From a bacterium (GTDB lineage Bacteria; JAMCPX01): a DNA stretch of 64,000 bases. Both the position numbers and the translations under genes were made by a program. Within the stretch, counting starts at the first letter, position 1; each line of letters opens with the position of its first letter. The stretch spans positions 62,001 to 126,000 of the forward strand of contig JAJYUJ010000001.1 in NCBI GenBank assembly GCA_021792615.1, in the 5' to 3' direction. The notes beneath the pieces are model-generated. The model saw only the letters and a list, made by a program, of their open reading frames with translations, searched no databases and was not told the origin of the DNA. Below are positions 51,284 to 58,623 of this stretch, one piece after another.

Positions 51284-52015
51284 TCAGGGCTTTTGCAGGT
51301 AGAGGAAGAATTCCTGATTGCCTTTTGTCCCCTTTATATCCGAGGGGACAACCGTTATAACATGAAATCCGATTTTTTTTGCTGCCTCTTCTATCTTAGA
51401 AACAGCCTTGGCCTGTTTTTCGGCGGACCTTACAATACCGCCTCTTTCAACATCCCTTTGTTCAAGTTCGAATTGCGGTTTTATCAATGCAAGTGCATGA
51501 CCCGGGCTATTAAGGCAAAGGAATACGTTAGGCAGTATAAGTTCGAGCGAGATAAAGGACACATCGATAGTTGCGATATCTATTGTAGTCATGACATCCT
51601 TTGGTTCGAAATGCCTGAAGTTGATCCCTTCCATGAGAACAACCCTTTTATCCTGCCTGAGTTTGTAATCGAGCAATCCGTACCCCACATCAATCGCGAA
51701 TACCTTTTCAGCCCCGTGCTGGAGCAGGCAATCCGTAAATCCTCCTGTGGAGGATCCGACATCCAATGCCACCTTTAATTTTACATCGATCCCGAGCGCT
51801 CTGAGAGCTCCAGCGAGCTTGAGGCCGCCCCTGCTGACATAGCTGACAGAGGGAAGGTCAAGGGACAGTTCATCCGTTTGTAGGACCTGGTGCCCGGGTT
51901 TGTCAACCCGGATGCCCTTTACCTGTACCTTGCCCTCCATAATATATGCTGCTGCAAGGCTGAGGTTTTCGGCAAGCCCTTTTTCGACAAGCATTTGATC
52001 GAGCCTTTTCTTCAT
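51284..52015 (-). CDS. tlyA: TlyA family rRNA 2'-O-methyltransferase
   Basis: The 243-residue protein has an N-terminal S4 RNA-binding domain (R-L-D-Q-M-L-V-E-K-G-L-A ... G-K-V-Q-V-K-G) and an FtsJ-like methyltransferase domain with A-L-D-V-G-S-S-T-G-G-F-T-D-C-L near 82. This fits TlyA, which methylates 16S and/or 23S rRNA and is linked with capreomycin sensitivity in other bacteria. Starts three bases after the glycerate kinase stop. Confidence 0.92.
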   Translation of the reverse strand: MKKRLDQMLVEKGLAENLSLAAAYIMEGKVQVKGIRVDKPGHQVLQTDELSLDLPSVSYVSRGGLKLAGALRALGIDVKLKVALDVGSSTGGFTDCLLQHGAEKVFAIDVGYGLLDYKLRQDKRVVLMEGINFRHFEPKDVMTTIDIATIDVSFISLELILPNVFLCLNSPGHALALIKPQFELEQRDVERGGIVRSAEKQAKAVSKIEEAAKKIGFHVITVVPSDIKGTKGNQEFFLYLQKP

Positions 52016-52018
52016 TGC

Positions 52019-53323
52019 TCAGGTCAGGAGGATTAACTGAATGTCCATGACATTCGTGCCCGTAGCACCCGTTTTCAGGAGTGCACCTGCTTTATCAAGC
52101 ACGGTATATGAGTCATTATTCAAAAGATATGTATTTGGATCCATACCTATTTTAGCTATACGGTTCGTGGTCGTGTTGTCAATAATTGCACCTGCTGCAT
52201 CCGTAGGCCCGTCTGTCCCGTCCGTACCGGCAGAGAGGAGGGTTATCTTCTGTTTCCCTGCGATATCCATGGCAAAAGCCAAAGCAAGTTCCTGGCTCCT
52301 GCCTCCTTTACCGCTCCCCGTAACCGTAACCGTTGTTTCCCCGCTGCTTATGAGGCAAACCTTCTTTCGGTTTCCCGTCTTCCGGCGTGCCATTTCATTC
52401 GCTATTGATGCGAGCACATGTCCCGCTTCCCTTGCTTCGCCATGCAGGCTTGTGGTCAGGATCACAGGGGTTATGCCCAATTTTAATGCCTGGATCTTGC
52501 ATGCGTCAACCGCTTTCCTGTTGTCTGCAATGATGATGTTTTGTACCTTCGACCGTACGGCGCGGTTGTCCGTAACATTCTTTTTCCGCTCAAGCCTTTT
52601 GATGACTGCTTGCGGAACTTTATCTCTTCCGTGGTAGCGATCGATAATTTCCAAAGCCTGCTGAGGAGTTGATGTGTCCTGAACGGTGGGTCCGGAACCT
52701 ATGATTTCAAGTTTATTCCCTATAACATCAGAAATGATCAAGGTTACTATTTCTGCGGGATAAAACATGCCGGCAAGTCTGCCTCCCTTTACCAGAGAGA
52801 GTTGTTTCCGTACGGTATTCAACTCATCAATACCGGCCCCGGACTTTAAAAGCAGTGAGGTTGTCTTTATCTTGTCACCGAGAGAAATACCATCCGGTGC
52901 AACGAGCAAAGACGATGCCCCGCCGGAAAGGAGCATAATGACGAGTGTGTGCCTGTCAACATCGCGAGCAAGCGACATCACACGTTGTGTTGCCCGGATA
53001 CCCTCTCTATCCGGCAGGGGATGGGATGCCTCTATGACCGCTATATGATTCAGGAGCCCTCCATAACCGTACTTTGTTATGACAACACCATCGTTGATGC
53101 GCCTGCCGAGGATTTCATCGAGTGCCCTTGCCATATCAAAGGATGCCTTGCCTGCGCCGAGAACGACAATCCTGTTGAAAGAGCTCAGCCGGTATTTCTT
53201 TCCTGCAATTCCGAGAGTATTATGGGTAAGTTTTACAACAGATCTTACCGCATCATAGCCCCGTACGGCATTGACTCCTGCGGCAAATATCTTTTTTACT
53301 ATTCTTGAATTATCCGGATTCAT
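52019..53323 (-). CDS. glycerate 2-kinase (MOFRL/DUF4147 family)
   Basis: A 434-residue protein with the GckA family layout: V-V-L-G-A-G-K-A-S near 52, H-P-L-P-D near 115, L-L-S-G-G-A-S-S-L (near 155), and the C-terminal MOFRL domain with S-S-G-E-T-T-V-T-V-T-G-x-G-x-G-G-R-S-Q-E and A-G-T-D-G-T-D-G-P. This class phosphorylates D-glycerate to 2-phosphoglycerate. It lies 42 bases behind two GntR-type regulators, which suggests that a sugar acid or glycerate is the signal for this operon. Confidence 0.9.
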   Translation of the reverse strand: MNPDNSRIVKKIFAAGVNAVRGYDAVRSVVKLTHNTLGIAGKKYRLSSFNRIVVLGAGKASFDMARALDEILGRRINDGVVITKYGYGGLLNHIAVIEASHPLPDREGIRATQRVMSLARDVDRHTLVIMLLSGGASSLLVAPDGISLGDKIKTTSLLLKSGAGIDELNTVRKQLSLVKGGRLAGMFYPAEIVTLIISDVIGNKLEIIGSGPTVQDTSTPQQALEIIDRYHGRDKVPQAVIKRLERKKNVTDNRAVRSKVQNIIIADNRKAVDACKIQALKLGITPVILTTSLHGEAREAGHVLASIANEMARRKTGNRKKVCLISSGETTVTVTGSGKGGRSQELALAFAMDIAGKQKITLLSAGTDGTDGPTDAAGAIIDNTTTNRIAKIGMDPNTYLLNNDSYTVLDKAGALLKTGATGTNVMDIQLILLT

Positions 53324-53365
53324 TTACAATAATAGTTGTAGTACCCTGCAGGGATGGTCCCCGGG

Positions 53366-54085
53366 TTATACGAACGGATTCGCCTTGATCTCTTCCATGG
53401 TCCAGCTGAATATCTCAATAGCAATACGCTTTGCGGCCTCGCCGTCACCGCTTACAACCGCTTCGTACATCCTTTTGTGATTGCCATAAACAAGCTCCTG
53501 ATGGGCTGTCGATTTATAGATTTCCTTTCTTACTTCCTGGAGATGGGTTGAATCCATTTCTATAAGGGTATACAGCAGGTGAACGAAGACATCGTTCTGT
53601 GTCGCCCTTGCCATGGTAAGATGAAACTCATTGTCAGCCTTATACCACCTGTCAATGTCGCCGGATTCGGTATTTCTTTTCATGGCTTCGAGACATTGTG
53701 CGAGTTCTTTTATGTTTTGCGGCGTAGCCCGCTTGGCCGCGATATAAACAATCTGCGCATCGAGAGACTTTCTTACCTCGAACAGTTCATAGGCCCTGTG
53801 TGCGCTGCTATTTAAAAAGGCGCTCAGCGGTCCCTGGATCTCGCTGGAAGCAAGAGGCTTTACGAATATGCCCTTTCTCCGTATGATGTCTATCAGTCCC
53901 ATTGCATCCAATATGTTCAGTGCTTCCCTGAGCGTTGCCCGGCTGACATTGAATTTGTTTGCAAGCTCCCGTTCGACCGGTAGTTGTTCTCCCGGCTTTA
54001 ATAAGCCCGAATAGATGAGATCCCGGATCTGAGCGACTATCTCGCTGGATACCTTGAGAGGATGAATGGGTTTATACAGTGTCAT
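53366..54085 (-). CDS. FadR-subfamily GntR regulator
   Basis: The 239-residue protein has a winged helix-turn-helix (P-V-E-R-E-L-A-N-K-F-N-V-S-R-A-T-L-R-E-A near residue 45) and an FCD ligand domain with D-N-E-F-H-L-T-M-A-R-A-T-Q-N-D, where the Asp and His are metal/ligand positions of the family. FCD regulators usually sense small organic acids. It overlaps its paralogue by four bases and precedes the glycerate kinase. A GntR-type palindrome occurs at the ROK and dsrA promoters, and this protein is one of two candidates to bind it. Confidence 0.87.
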   Translation of the reverse strand: MTLYKPIHPLKVSSEIVAQIRDLIYSGLLKPGEQLPVERELANKFNVSRATLREALNILDAMGLIDIIRRKGIFVKPLASSEIQGPLSAFLNSSAHRAYELFEVRKSLDAQIVYIAAKRATPQNIKELAQCLEAMKRNTESGDIDRWYKADNEFHLTMARATQNDVFVHLLYTLIEMDSTHLQEVRKEIYKSTAHQELVYGNHKRMYEAVVSGDGEAAKRIAIEIFSWTMEEIKANPFV

Positions 54086-54798
54086 TTTGTTGTCGTAACT
54101 TCCCTTATCGCATTCCGTTTCATCAGTTGAAAGTATTTTTCTATTACCGGTTTTATTCTGCCGGGTTCTTTCGTTGTTAGTATAGTTGAGAATTCTTCCA
54201 TGATGGCTATGTATGCCTTTTGATCGGTATTGTTTGCGATGATGTCATCCCTTACAGCCAGTATAACCTCCATAAACAGCCCCTTCATGTTCGTAATGGT
54301 TCGATAAAAGAAAATATTGCCGGATAATTGTATGAGAAGCAGGAAAAGTTCAAGCTCGAACCACGTACCTTTCATCCCATTCGCAATACAGGATTTTATC
54401 CTTTCAACGGTGGTCTTTATGCTCTTTATATCATCTTCCGTTATTCTTGCCACAATAAGGGGGATTGAAGCGATCAGCATGAGTTCCATGAATTCGATAA
54501 GTTCTTTTGTTCTGTTGCTGTAAGGATTACTATTGATACTTGGTTGATAGGTGTTGTTTCTTCCGGTGTTTGGGCCGCAGACAAAGATTCCATCCCTATG
54601 CCGTACCTCGAGAATGCCCATGGTTTTAAGTATGCTTATTGCTTCCCTGACGGAAGAACGGCTTATTCCGAACTCAATCGCCAGCTTTCGTTCGGGAGGA
54701 AGTTTTGAACCTGCAGGCAGCTTACCTTCGACAAATTGTGTTTTGATATGGTCTACGATATTGCTGGTTACTTTTTCAGACTTAACAGCTTTTATCAT
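54082..54798 (-). CDS. FadR-subfamily GntR regulator with altered ligand domain
   Basis: A 238-residue GntR protein with a clear helix-turn-helix (P-P-E-R-K-L-A-I-E-F-G-I-S-R-S-S-V-R-E-A). The C-terminal part has the length of an FCD domain, but the usual D-x-x-F-H motif is replaced (W-F-E-L-E-L-F-L-L-L), so the metal site is probably missing. It is 27 bases behind the ROK gene. The two regulators may act as a heterodimer or respond to different effectors. Confidence 0.83.
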   Translation of the reverse strand: MIKAVKSEKVTSNIVDHIKTQFVEGKLPAGSKLPPERKLAIEFGISRSSVREAISILKTMGILEVRHRDGIFVCGPNTGRNNTYQPSINSNPYSNRTKELIEFMELMLIASIPLIVARITEDDIKSIKTTVERIKSCIANGMKGTWFELELFLLLIQLSGNIFFYRTITNMKGLFMEVILAVRDDIIANNTDQKAYIAIMEEFSTILTTKEPGRIKPVIEKYFQLMKRNAIREVTTTK

Positions 54799-54825
54799 AA
54801 GAAAATATAATTACCACGGATCATC

Positions 54826-55800
54826 TCAAATAGCAAAAATATCGTCATACAACCTGAGATCGTATGCCTTTGTGTAGCTATCCTTTGCAAGGTGCAAAAG
54901 ACCTATAAGACCCGCATCGTCCCCGAGTGTACTTCTTTTATAGACGATCCCGTTGAGCGGGAGCGAATACGCGCGGGCTTTCAGCGTTGATTCGACCGCA
55001 GGCAGGAAGAATTTTAATGCCTTGCTTACCTCCCCTGCAAAGATAATTGCTTCAGGACTTATTACATTTATGATCGTTGTCAGGGCAATGCCGAGATAAT
55101 TTCCCATTCTGTAGAATGCATCGAGAGCGGCACTGTCGGATTTTTGCGCAAGTTTGTACATCTCTTCTATGGTGATTTTGCTCGGCGAACGGATTTTTTT
55201 GTATTTATTAAAATATCTGATTATGGCATCGGAAGATGCATAAGACTCCAAACATCCCCTGTTGGAACACAGACATTTCCTTCCATGAGGTTCAATGATA
55301 ATGTGTCCGAGCTCCGAGGTGGAGCCGTCTTTGTTCCTGACAAGCCAGCCATTTACATATATTCCTGCACTTATCTTTTGCCCCAGCATGATAAGGATAA
55401 AATTTTTATAATTGGACGTGTAGCCGAGCTTATATTCGGCGAATGCCCGTACATTCGCTTCTGTTTCAACGATTACAAATTTCTTTAACTTTTTTGTAAG
55501 GCCTTCTTTTATGTTCATCCCGTTTAAAAGCGGTATGGCGGATGAACAGCCTATGCCTCCTTTCTTATAGTTGATTGTTGCCGGTACGCTGACAGCAATG
55601 GCATTAACATCGTCGGATTGTACGTCGGCCTTATTGAGCAGGGTGTAAAACCCAGTTTCCAGCAATTCCAGTAATTGGGAAGGAGACATGTCTTTCGGCA
55701 TGGTAATTTTATGAGTGTCCCGCTGTTTGATGTCTTCATCAGCAATGCGGAATCTTACCTGTTTTTCAGTTATTTCTATTCCGGTAAAATAAATAGCCAT
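54826..55800 (-). CDS. ROK family protein, probable pseudokinase/sensor
   Basis: The 324-residue protein contains the ROK zinc signature G-H ... C-L-C-S-N-R-G-C-L-E-S-Y near residue 170-195 and the late G-N-Y-L-G-I-A-L-T-T-I-I-N motif. Two kinase elements are changed: the N-terminal D-I-G-G-T-K phosphate loop reads G-I-E-I-T-E-K, and the catalytic Asp of N-D-A-N is Glu (T-E-A-N, residue 114). It has no DNA-binding domain, unlike NagC-type ROK repressors. It heads the operon with the two GntR regulators, so a sugar-sensing role is more likely than kinase activity. Inference. Confidence 0.75.
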   Translation of the reverse strand: MAIYFTGIEITEKQVRFRIADEDIKQRDTHKITMPKDMSPSQLLELLETGFYTLLNKADVQSDDVNAIAVSVPATINYKKGGIGCSSAIPLLNGMNIKEGLTKKLKKFVIVETEANVRAFAEYKLGYTSNYKNFILIMLGQKISAGIYVNGWLVRNKDGSTSELGHIIIEPHGRKCLCSNRGCLESYASSDAIIRYFNKYKKIRSPSKITIEEMYKLAQKSDSAALDAFYRMGNYLGIALTTIINVISPEAIIFAGEVSKALKFFLPAVESTLKARAYSLPLNGIVYKRSTLGDDAGLIGLLHLAKDSYTKAYDLRLYDDIFAI

Positions 55801-55835
55801 GTATACAATATATTATATAATATATTGATTATCAA
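55799..55835 (-). promoter_or_regulatory. promoter and GntR-type operator of the ROK operon
   Basis: On the minus strand TTGATA (55830-55835), 17 bases, TATATT (55807-55812), then GTATAC and the ROK start codon at 55800. The near-palindrome TTGTATACAT (55799-55808) overlaps the -10 box and the start codon. With six bases between -10 and ATG the mRNA should be leaderless. Confidence 0.65.
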
Positions 55836-55927
55836 CAGAAATCTTTAATAGTACAAACAAAACAGCCGGTTACCTGTTTTGTTCCAGAAAAGGAGAGGAG
55901 ATTATTGAATAAAAAAATAGATTTTAC

Positions 55928-55964
55928 TTGACATGGAATTCGATATTCTGTATATTGTATACAA
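55928..55964 (+). promoter_or_regulatory. dsr operon promoter with GntR-type operator
   Basis: TTGACA (55928-55933), a 17-base spacer and TATATT (55951-55956) form a near-consensus promoter. The perfect palindrome TTGTATACAA (55955-55964) overlaps the -10 box and the start site. It equals the core of the gluconate operator bound by Bacillus GntR. A matching site lies in the divergent ROK promoter. dsrA starts 42 bases downstream with AAAGGAGG. Confidence 0.7.
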
Positions 55965-56005
55965 GATTGAGATTAAAAGGTTGTGATATAAAGAAAGGAG
56001 GAATA

Positions 56006-57211
56006 ATGGCAAACGAAACAAAGAAAACAAGCACACCATTGCTTGATGAACTGGAAAAGGGCAAATGGCCAAGCTTTGTTAAGGAAATCAAGAAGATGGC
56101 TGATAAAAACCCAAGGGCGAAGGATTTATTGGGGCAGCTTGAACAATCGTATAAGGACAAAGTTACCCATTGGAAACATGGAGGCCTCGTTGGAGTAAGG
56201 GGATACGGAGGCGGAGTAATCGGCAGATATTCCGATTCACCGGATAAATTCCCGAATGTTGCACATTTTCATACCATACGTATCAATCAGCCGTCGGGGT
56301 GGTTTTACACAAGCAAGGCGTTACGCGAAATATGTGATGTGTGGGAACAGCACGGTTCCGGGCTTACCAATATGCACGGTTCAACCGGTGACCTTGTGTT
56401 ACTGGGAACATCAACCGATAACCTTGAACCTATATTTACAAAACTAACAAACAAAGGGTGGGACCTTGGAGGTTCGGGCTCGGTTTTAAGAACACCAAGC
56501 TGCTGTGCTGGTCCGGCACGCTGCGAATTTGCATGTTACGATACCCTTAATTTGACCTACGATCTTACGCAGGCCTATCAGGATGTGCTTCACAGACCCC
56601 AGTTCCCGTATAAATGGAAGTTCAAGATGTCCGGCTGCCCCAACGATTGTGTGGCAAGTGTTGCGAGGGCAGATATGTCCATTATCGGAATATGGAAGGA
56701 CGATATACAGGTAGACCAGGAAGCGGTGCGTGCCTATGCAAAAAGCGGCGTCGATGTACAATCGGAAATCTGCGATCTTTGTCCTACGAAATGCATGTCA
56801 TGGGATGGCAAGGACCTTAAAATAGTAAACAAATGGTGTAACAAATGCATGCACTGTATCAATGCTATGCCCAAGGCATTAAGACCCGGCAAGGAAAGGG
56901 GTGCTGCAATACTGATAGGTGCTAAGGCCCCCATTCTCCAGGGTGCGCAGATGTCCTCAGTTCTTGTTCCATTTATGAAGATGGAACCTCCTTATAAAGA
57001 GCTGAAAGACCTCGTGGAAAAGATATGGGACTTTTGGGGAGAGTATGGAAAGAACAGGGAAAGAATTGGAGAATTGATACAGCGGGTCGGCATGGGACAA
57101 TTCCTCGAGGCATTAGAGATTGAACCAAAGCCGCAGATGGTAGCAAATCCAAGAACAAATCCATTCATCTTCTACGAAGAGTACTTCGAAGAAGAAGGTG
57201 AACAAAAATAG
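56006..57211 (+). CDS. dsrA: dissimilatory sulfite reductase subunit alpha
   Basis: DsrA (401 residues from ATG 56006) pairs with DsrB to reduce sulfite at a siroheme-[4Fe-4S] site. Visible are C-A-G-P-A-R-C (C-x5-C) and G-C-P-N-D-C (C-x3-C), the ligands of the coupled cluster, and an inserted ferredoxin domain with C-D-L-C-P-T-K-C and C-N-K-C-M-H-C. The sequence H-R-P-x-F-P-Y-K-W-K-F-K is a DsrA hallmark. The frame is open to 55928, but AAAGGAGG in front of ATG 56006 fixes the start. The cysteine set is complete, so the enzyme should be active. First gene of the dsr operon. Confidence 0.96.
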   Translation: MANETKKTSTPLLDELEKGKWPSFVKEIKKMADKNPRAKDLLGQLEQSYKDKVTHWKHGGLVGVRGYGGGVIGRYSDSPDKFPNVAHFHTIRINQPSGWFYTSKALREICDVWEQHGSGLTNMHGSTGDLVLLGTSTDNLEPIFTKLTNKGWDLGGSGSVLRTPSCCAGPARCEFACYDTLNLTYDLTQAYQDVLHRPQFPYKWKFKMSGCPNDCVASVARADMSIIGIWKDDIQVDQEAVRAYAKSGVDVQSEICDLCPTKCMSWDGKDLKIVNKWCNKCMHCINAMPKALRPGKERGAAILIGAKAPILQGAQMSSVLVPFMKMEPPYKELKDLVEKIWDFWGEYGKNRERIGELIQRVGMGQFLEALEIEPKPQMVANPRTNPFIFYEEYFEEEGEQK

Positions 57212-57229
57212 TATAAGGAGGAAAATATT

Positions 57230-58312
57230 ATGGAATCAGTTCAGGCAGAACAAAGAAGAACGGATATCGGTCCGCCGAAGTATGACCAGTTCTTACATCC
57301 GGTTATCAAAAAAAATTATGGAAAGTGGAAATATCACGAGATCGTAAAGCCGGGCGTCCTCGTTCATGTATCAGATACCGGAGACAAGATTTACACCGTT
57401 CGTATGGGATCCCCGAGATTGATCAATGTAGATACCATAAGAATGGTTTGCGATCTGGCGGATAAATATTGTGAAGGATATCTTAGGTTCACGAGCAGAC
57501 ACAATGTTGAGTTTCTGTTGGCGGATCAAAGCAAGATCGATCCTCTTATCAATGAGATTGAGGCAAATGGTTACCCTGTTGGCGGTACGGGCAAGAGTAT
57601 TACCAATATAGTCCATACACAGGGCTGGGTACATTGCCATACACCGGCAACCGATGCATCGGGTATCGTGAAGGCGGTCATGGATGAGTTGTACGATTAT
57701 TTCAAGACCATGAAACTGCCCGCAAAGCTCAGGATAGCACTTGCATGCTGCTTGAACATGTGCGGTGCCGTTCACTGCTCTGATATAGCCATACTCGGTG
57801 TTCACAGAAGGCCGCCAAAAATACTGCCGAACCTGAACAAAATCTGCGAAATTCCGACGACCGTTGCCGCATGTCCAACGGGTGCCATTGCACCGGCGGT
57901 CGTTGACGGTGTTCAGACCGTCGAAGTCAACGAGGAAAAATGTATGTTTTGCGGAAACTGCTACACCATGTGCCCTGCAATGCCCTTAGCGAATTCATTG
58001 AATGACGGTGTTTCCATATGGGTCGGAGGCAAGGTTTCCAACGCACGGCATGCACCTATGTTTTCAAAGCTGGCAATACCCTATTTACCGAACAACCCGC
58101 CAAGATGGCCCGAGGTGGTAAATGCGGTAAAAAATATCGTTGAGGTGTACGCAAAAGATGCAAAGAAATATGAAAGAGTTGGAGAGTGGATTGAGAGAAT
58201 CGGGTGGCCAAGGTTCTTTAGTATGACGGGCATAGAATTTACCAAGTACCACATAGATGACTATAGATTCGCTGCTACAACCTTCAATACGTCAACCCAT
58301 TTTACGCTATAA
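57230..58312 (+). CDS. dsrB: dissimilatory sulfite reductase subunit beta
   Basis: The 360-residue DsrB carries [13 protein letters not shown] and [15 protein letters not shown], the siroheme and cluster ligands, and a ferredoxin domain with [15 protein letters not shown]. It forms the alpha2-beta2 core with DsrA and hands the sulfur intermediate to DsrC. It follows dsrA by 18 bases with AAGGAGG before its start. Length and motifs are as in known sulfate reducers. Confidence 0.96.
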   Translation: MESVQAEQRRTDIGPPKYDQFLHPVIKKNYGKWKYHEIVKPGVLVHVSDTGDKIYTVRMGSPRLINVDTIRMVCDLADKYCEGYLRFTSRHNVEFLLADQSKIDPLINEIEANGYPVGGTGKSITNIVHTQGWVHCHTPATDASGIVKAVMDELYDYFKTMKLPAKLRIALACCLNMCGAVHCSDIAILGVHRRPPKILPNLNKICEIPTTVAACPTGAIAPAVVDGVQTVEVNEEKCMFCGNCYTMCPAMPLANSLNDGVSIWVGGKVSNARHAPMFSKLAIPYLPNNPPRWPEVVNAVKNIVEVYAKDAKKYERVGEWIERIGWPRFFSMTGIEFTKYHIDDYRFAATTFNTSTHFTL

Positions 58313-58324
58313 GGGGGTGATTAT

Positions 58325-58591
58325 ATGGCAGATTTAAGCGGTGTACCCATGGATGAACTCCAGAACGAAATATTCAAGATGGTTCAGGAAGACATGGGCA
58401 AAAAACAGTTGAAAGCAAAAGATATAACAAATGCGATGATCCAGAAATTTGGCGAGGAAAAATGCTCAAAAGAGAGCTGTAAGGAAGCCATCAGAACACT
58501 GATAGATTCCGGTAAACTTGTATACGGATATTTCGGTGGCAGTAGTTCGATTCAGGTTCCCCATAAGGAGGGAGCAGAGCCTGACAAGTAA
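58325..58591 (+). CDS. dsrD: DsrD, activator of dissimilatory sulfite reductase
   Basis: An 88-residue protein of winged-helix type, rich in Lys/Glu, directly behind dsrB. Residues such as L-Q-N-E-I-F-K-M and the L-V-Y-G-Y-F-G-G-S-S near the end fit DsrD. Published work shows that DsrD stimulates DsrAB activity; its presence is widely used as a marker for the reductive direction. Its start has GGGGGTG seven bases upstream. Coupled closely to dsrB (12 bases). Confidence 0.9.
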   Translation: MADLSGVPMDELQNEIFKMVQEDMGKKQLKAKDITNAMIQKFGEEKCSKESCKEAIRTLIDSGKLVYGYFGGSSSIQVPHKEGAEPDK

Positions 58592-58623
58592 ACAGTATAT
58601 GCTGGAGAAAAGAGGATATCATT

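Noticed and set aside
51155-51778. Plus-strand open frame of 207 codons
   Set aside because: Antisense to comF and tlyA, both of which have complete domain motifs.
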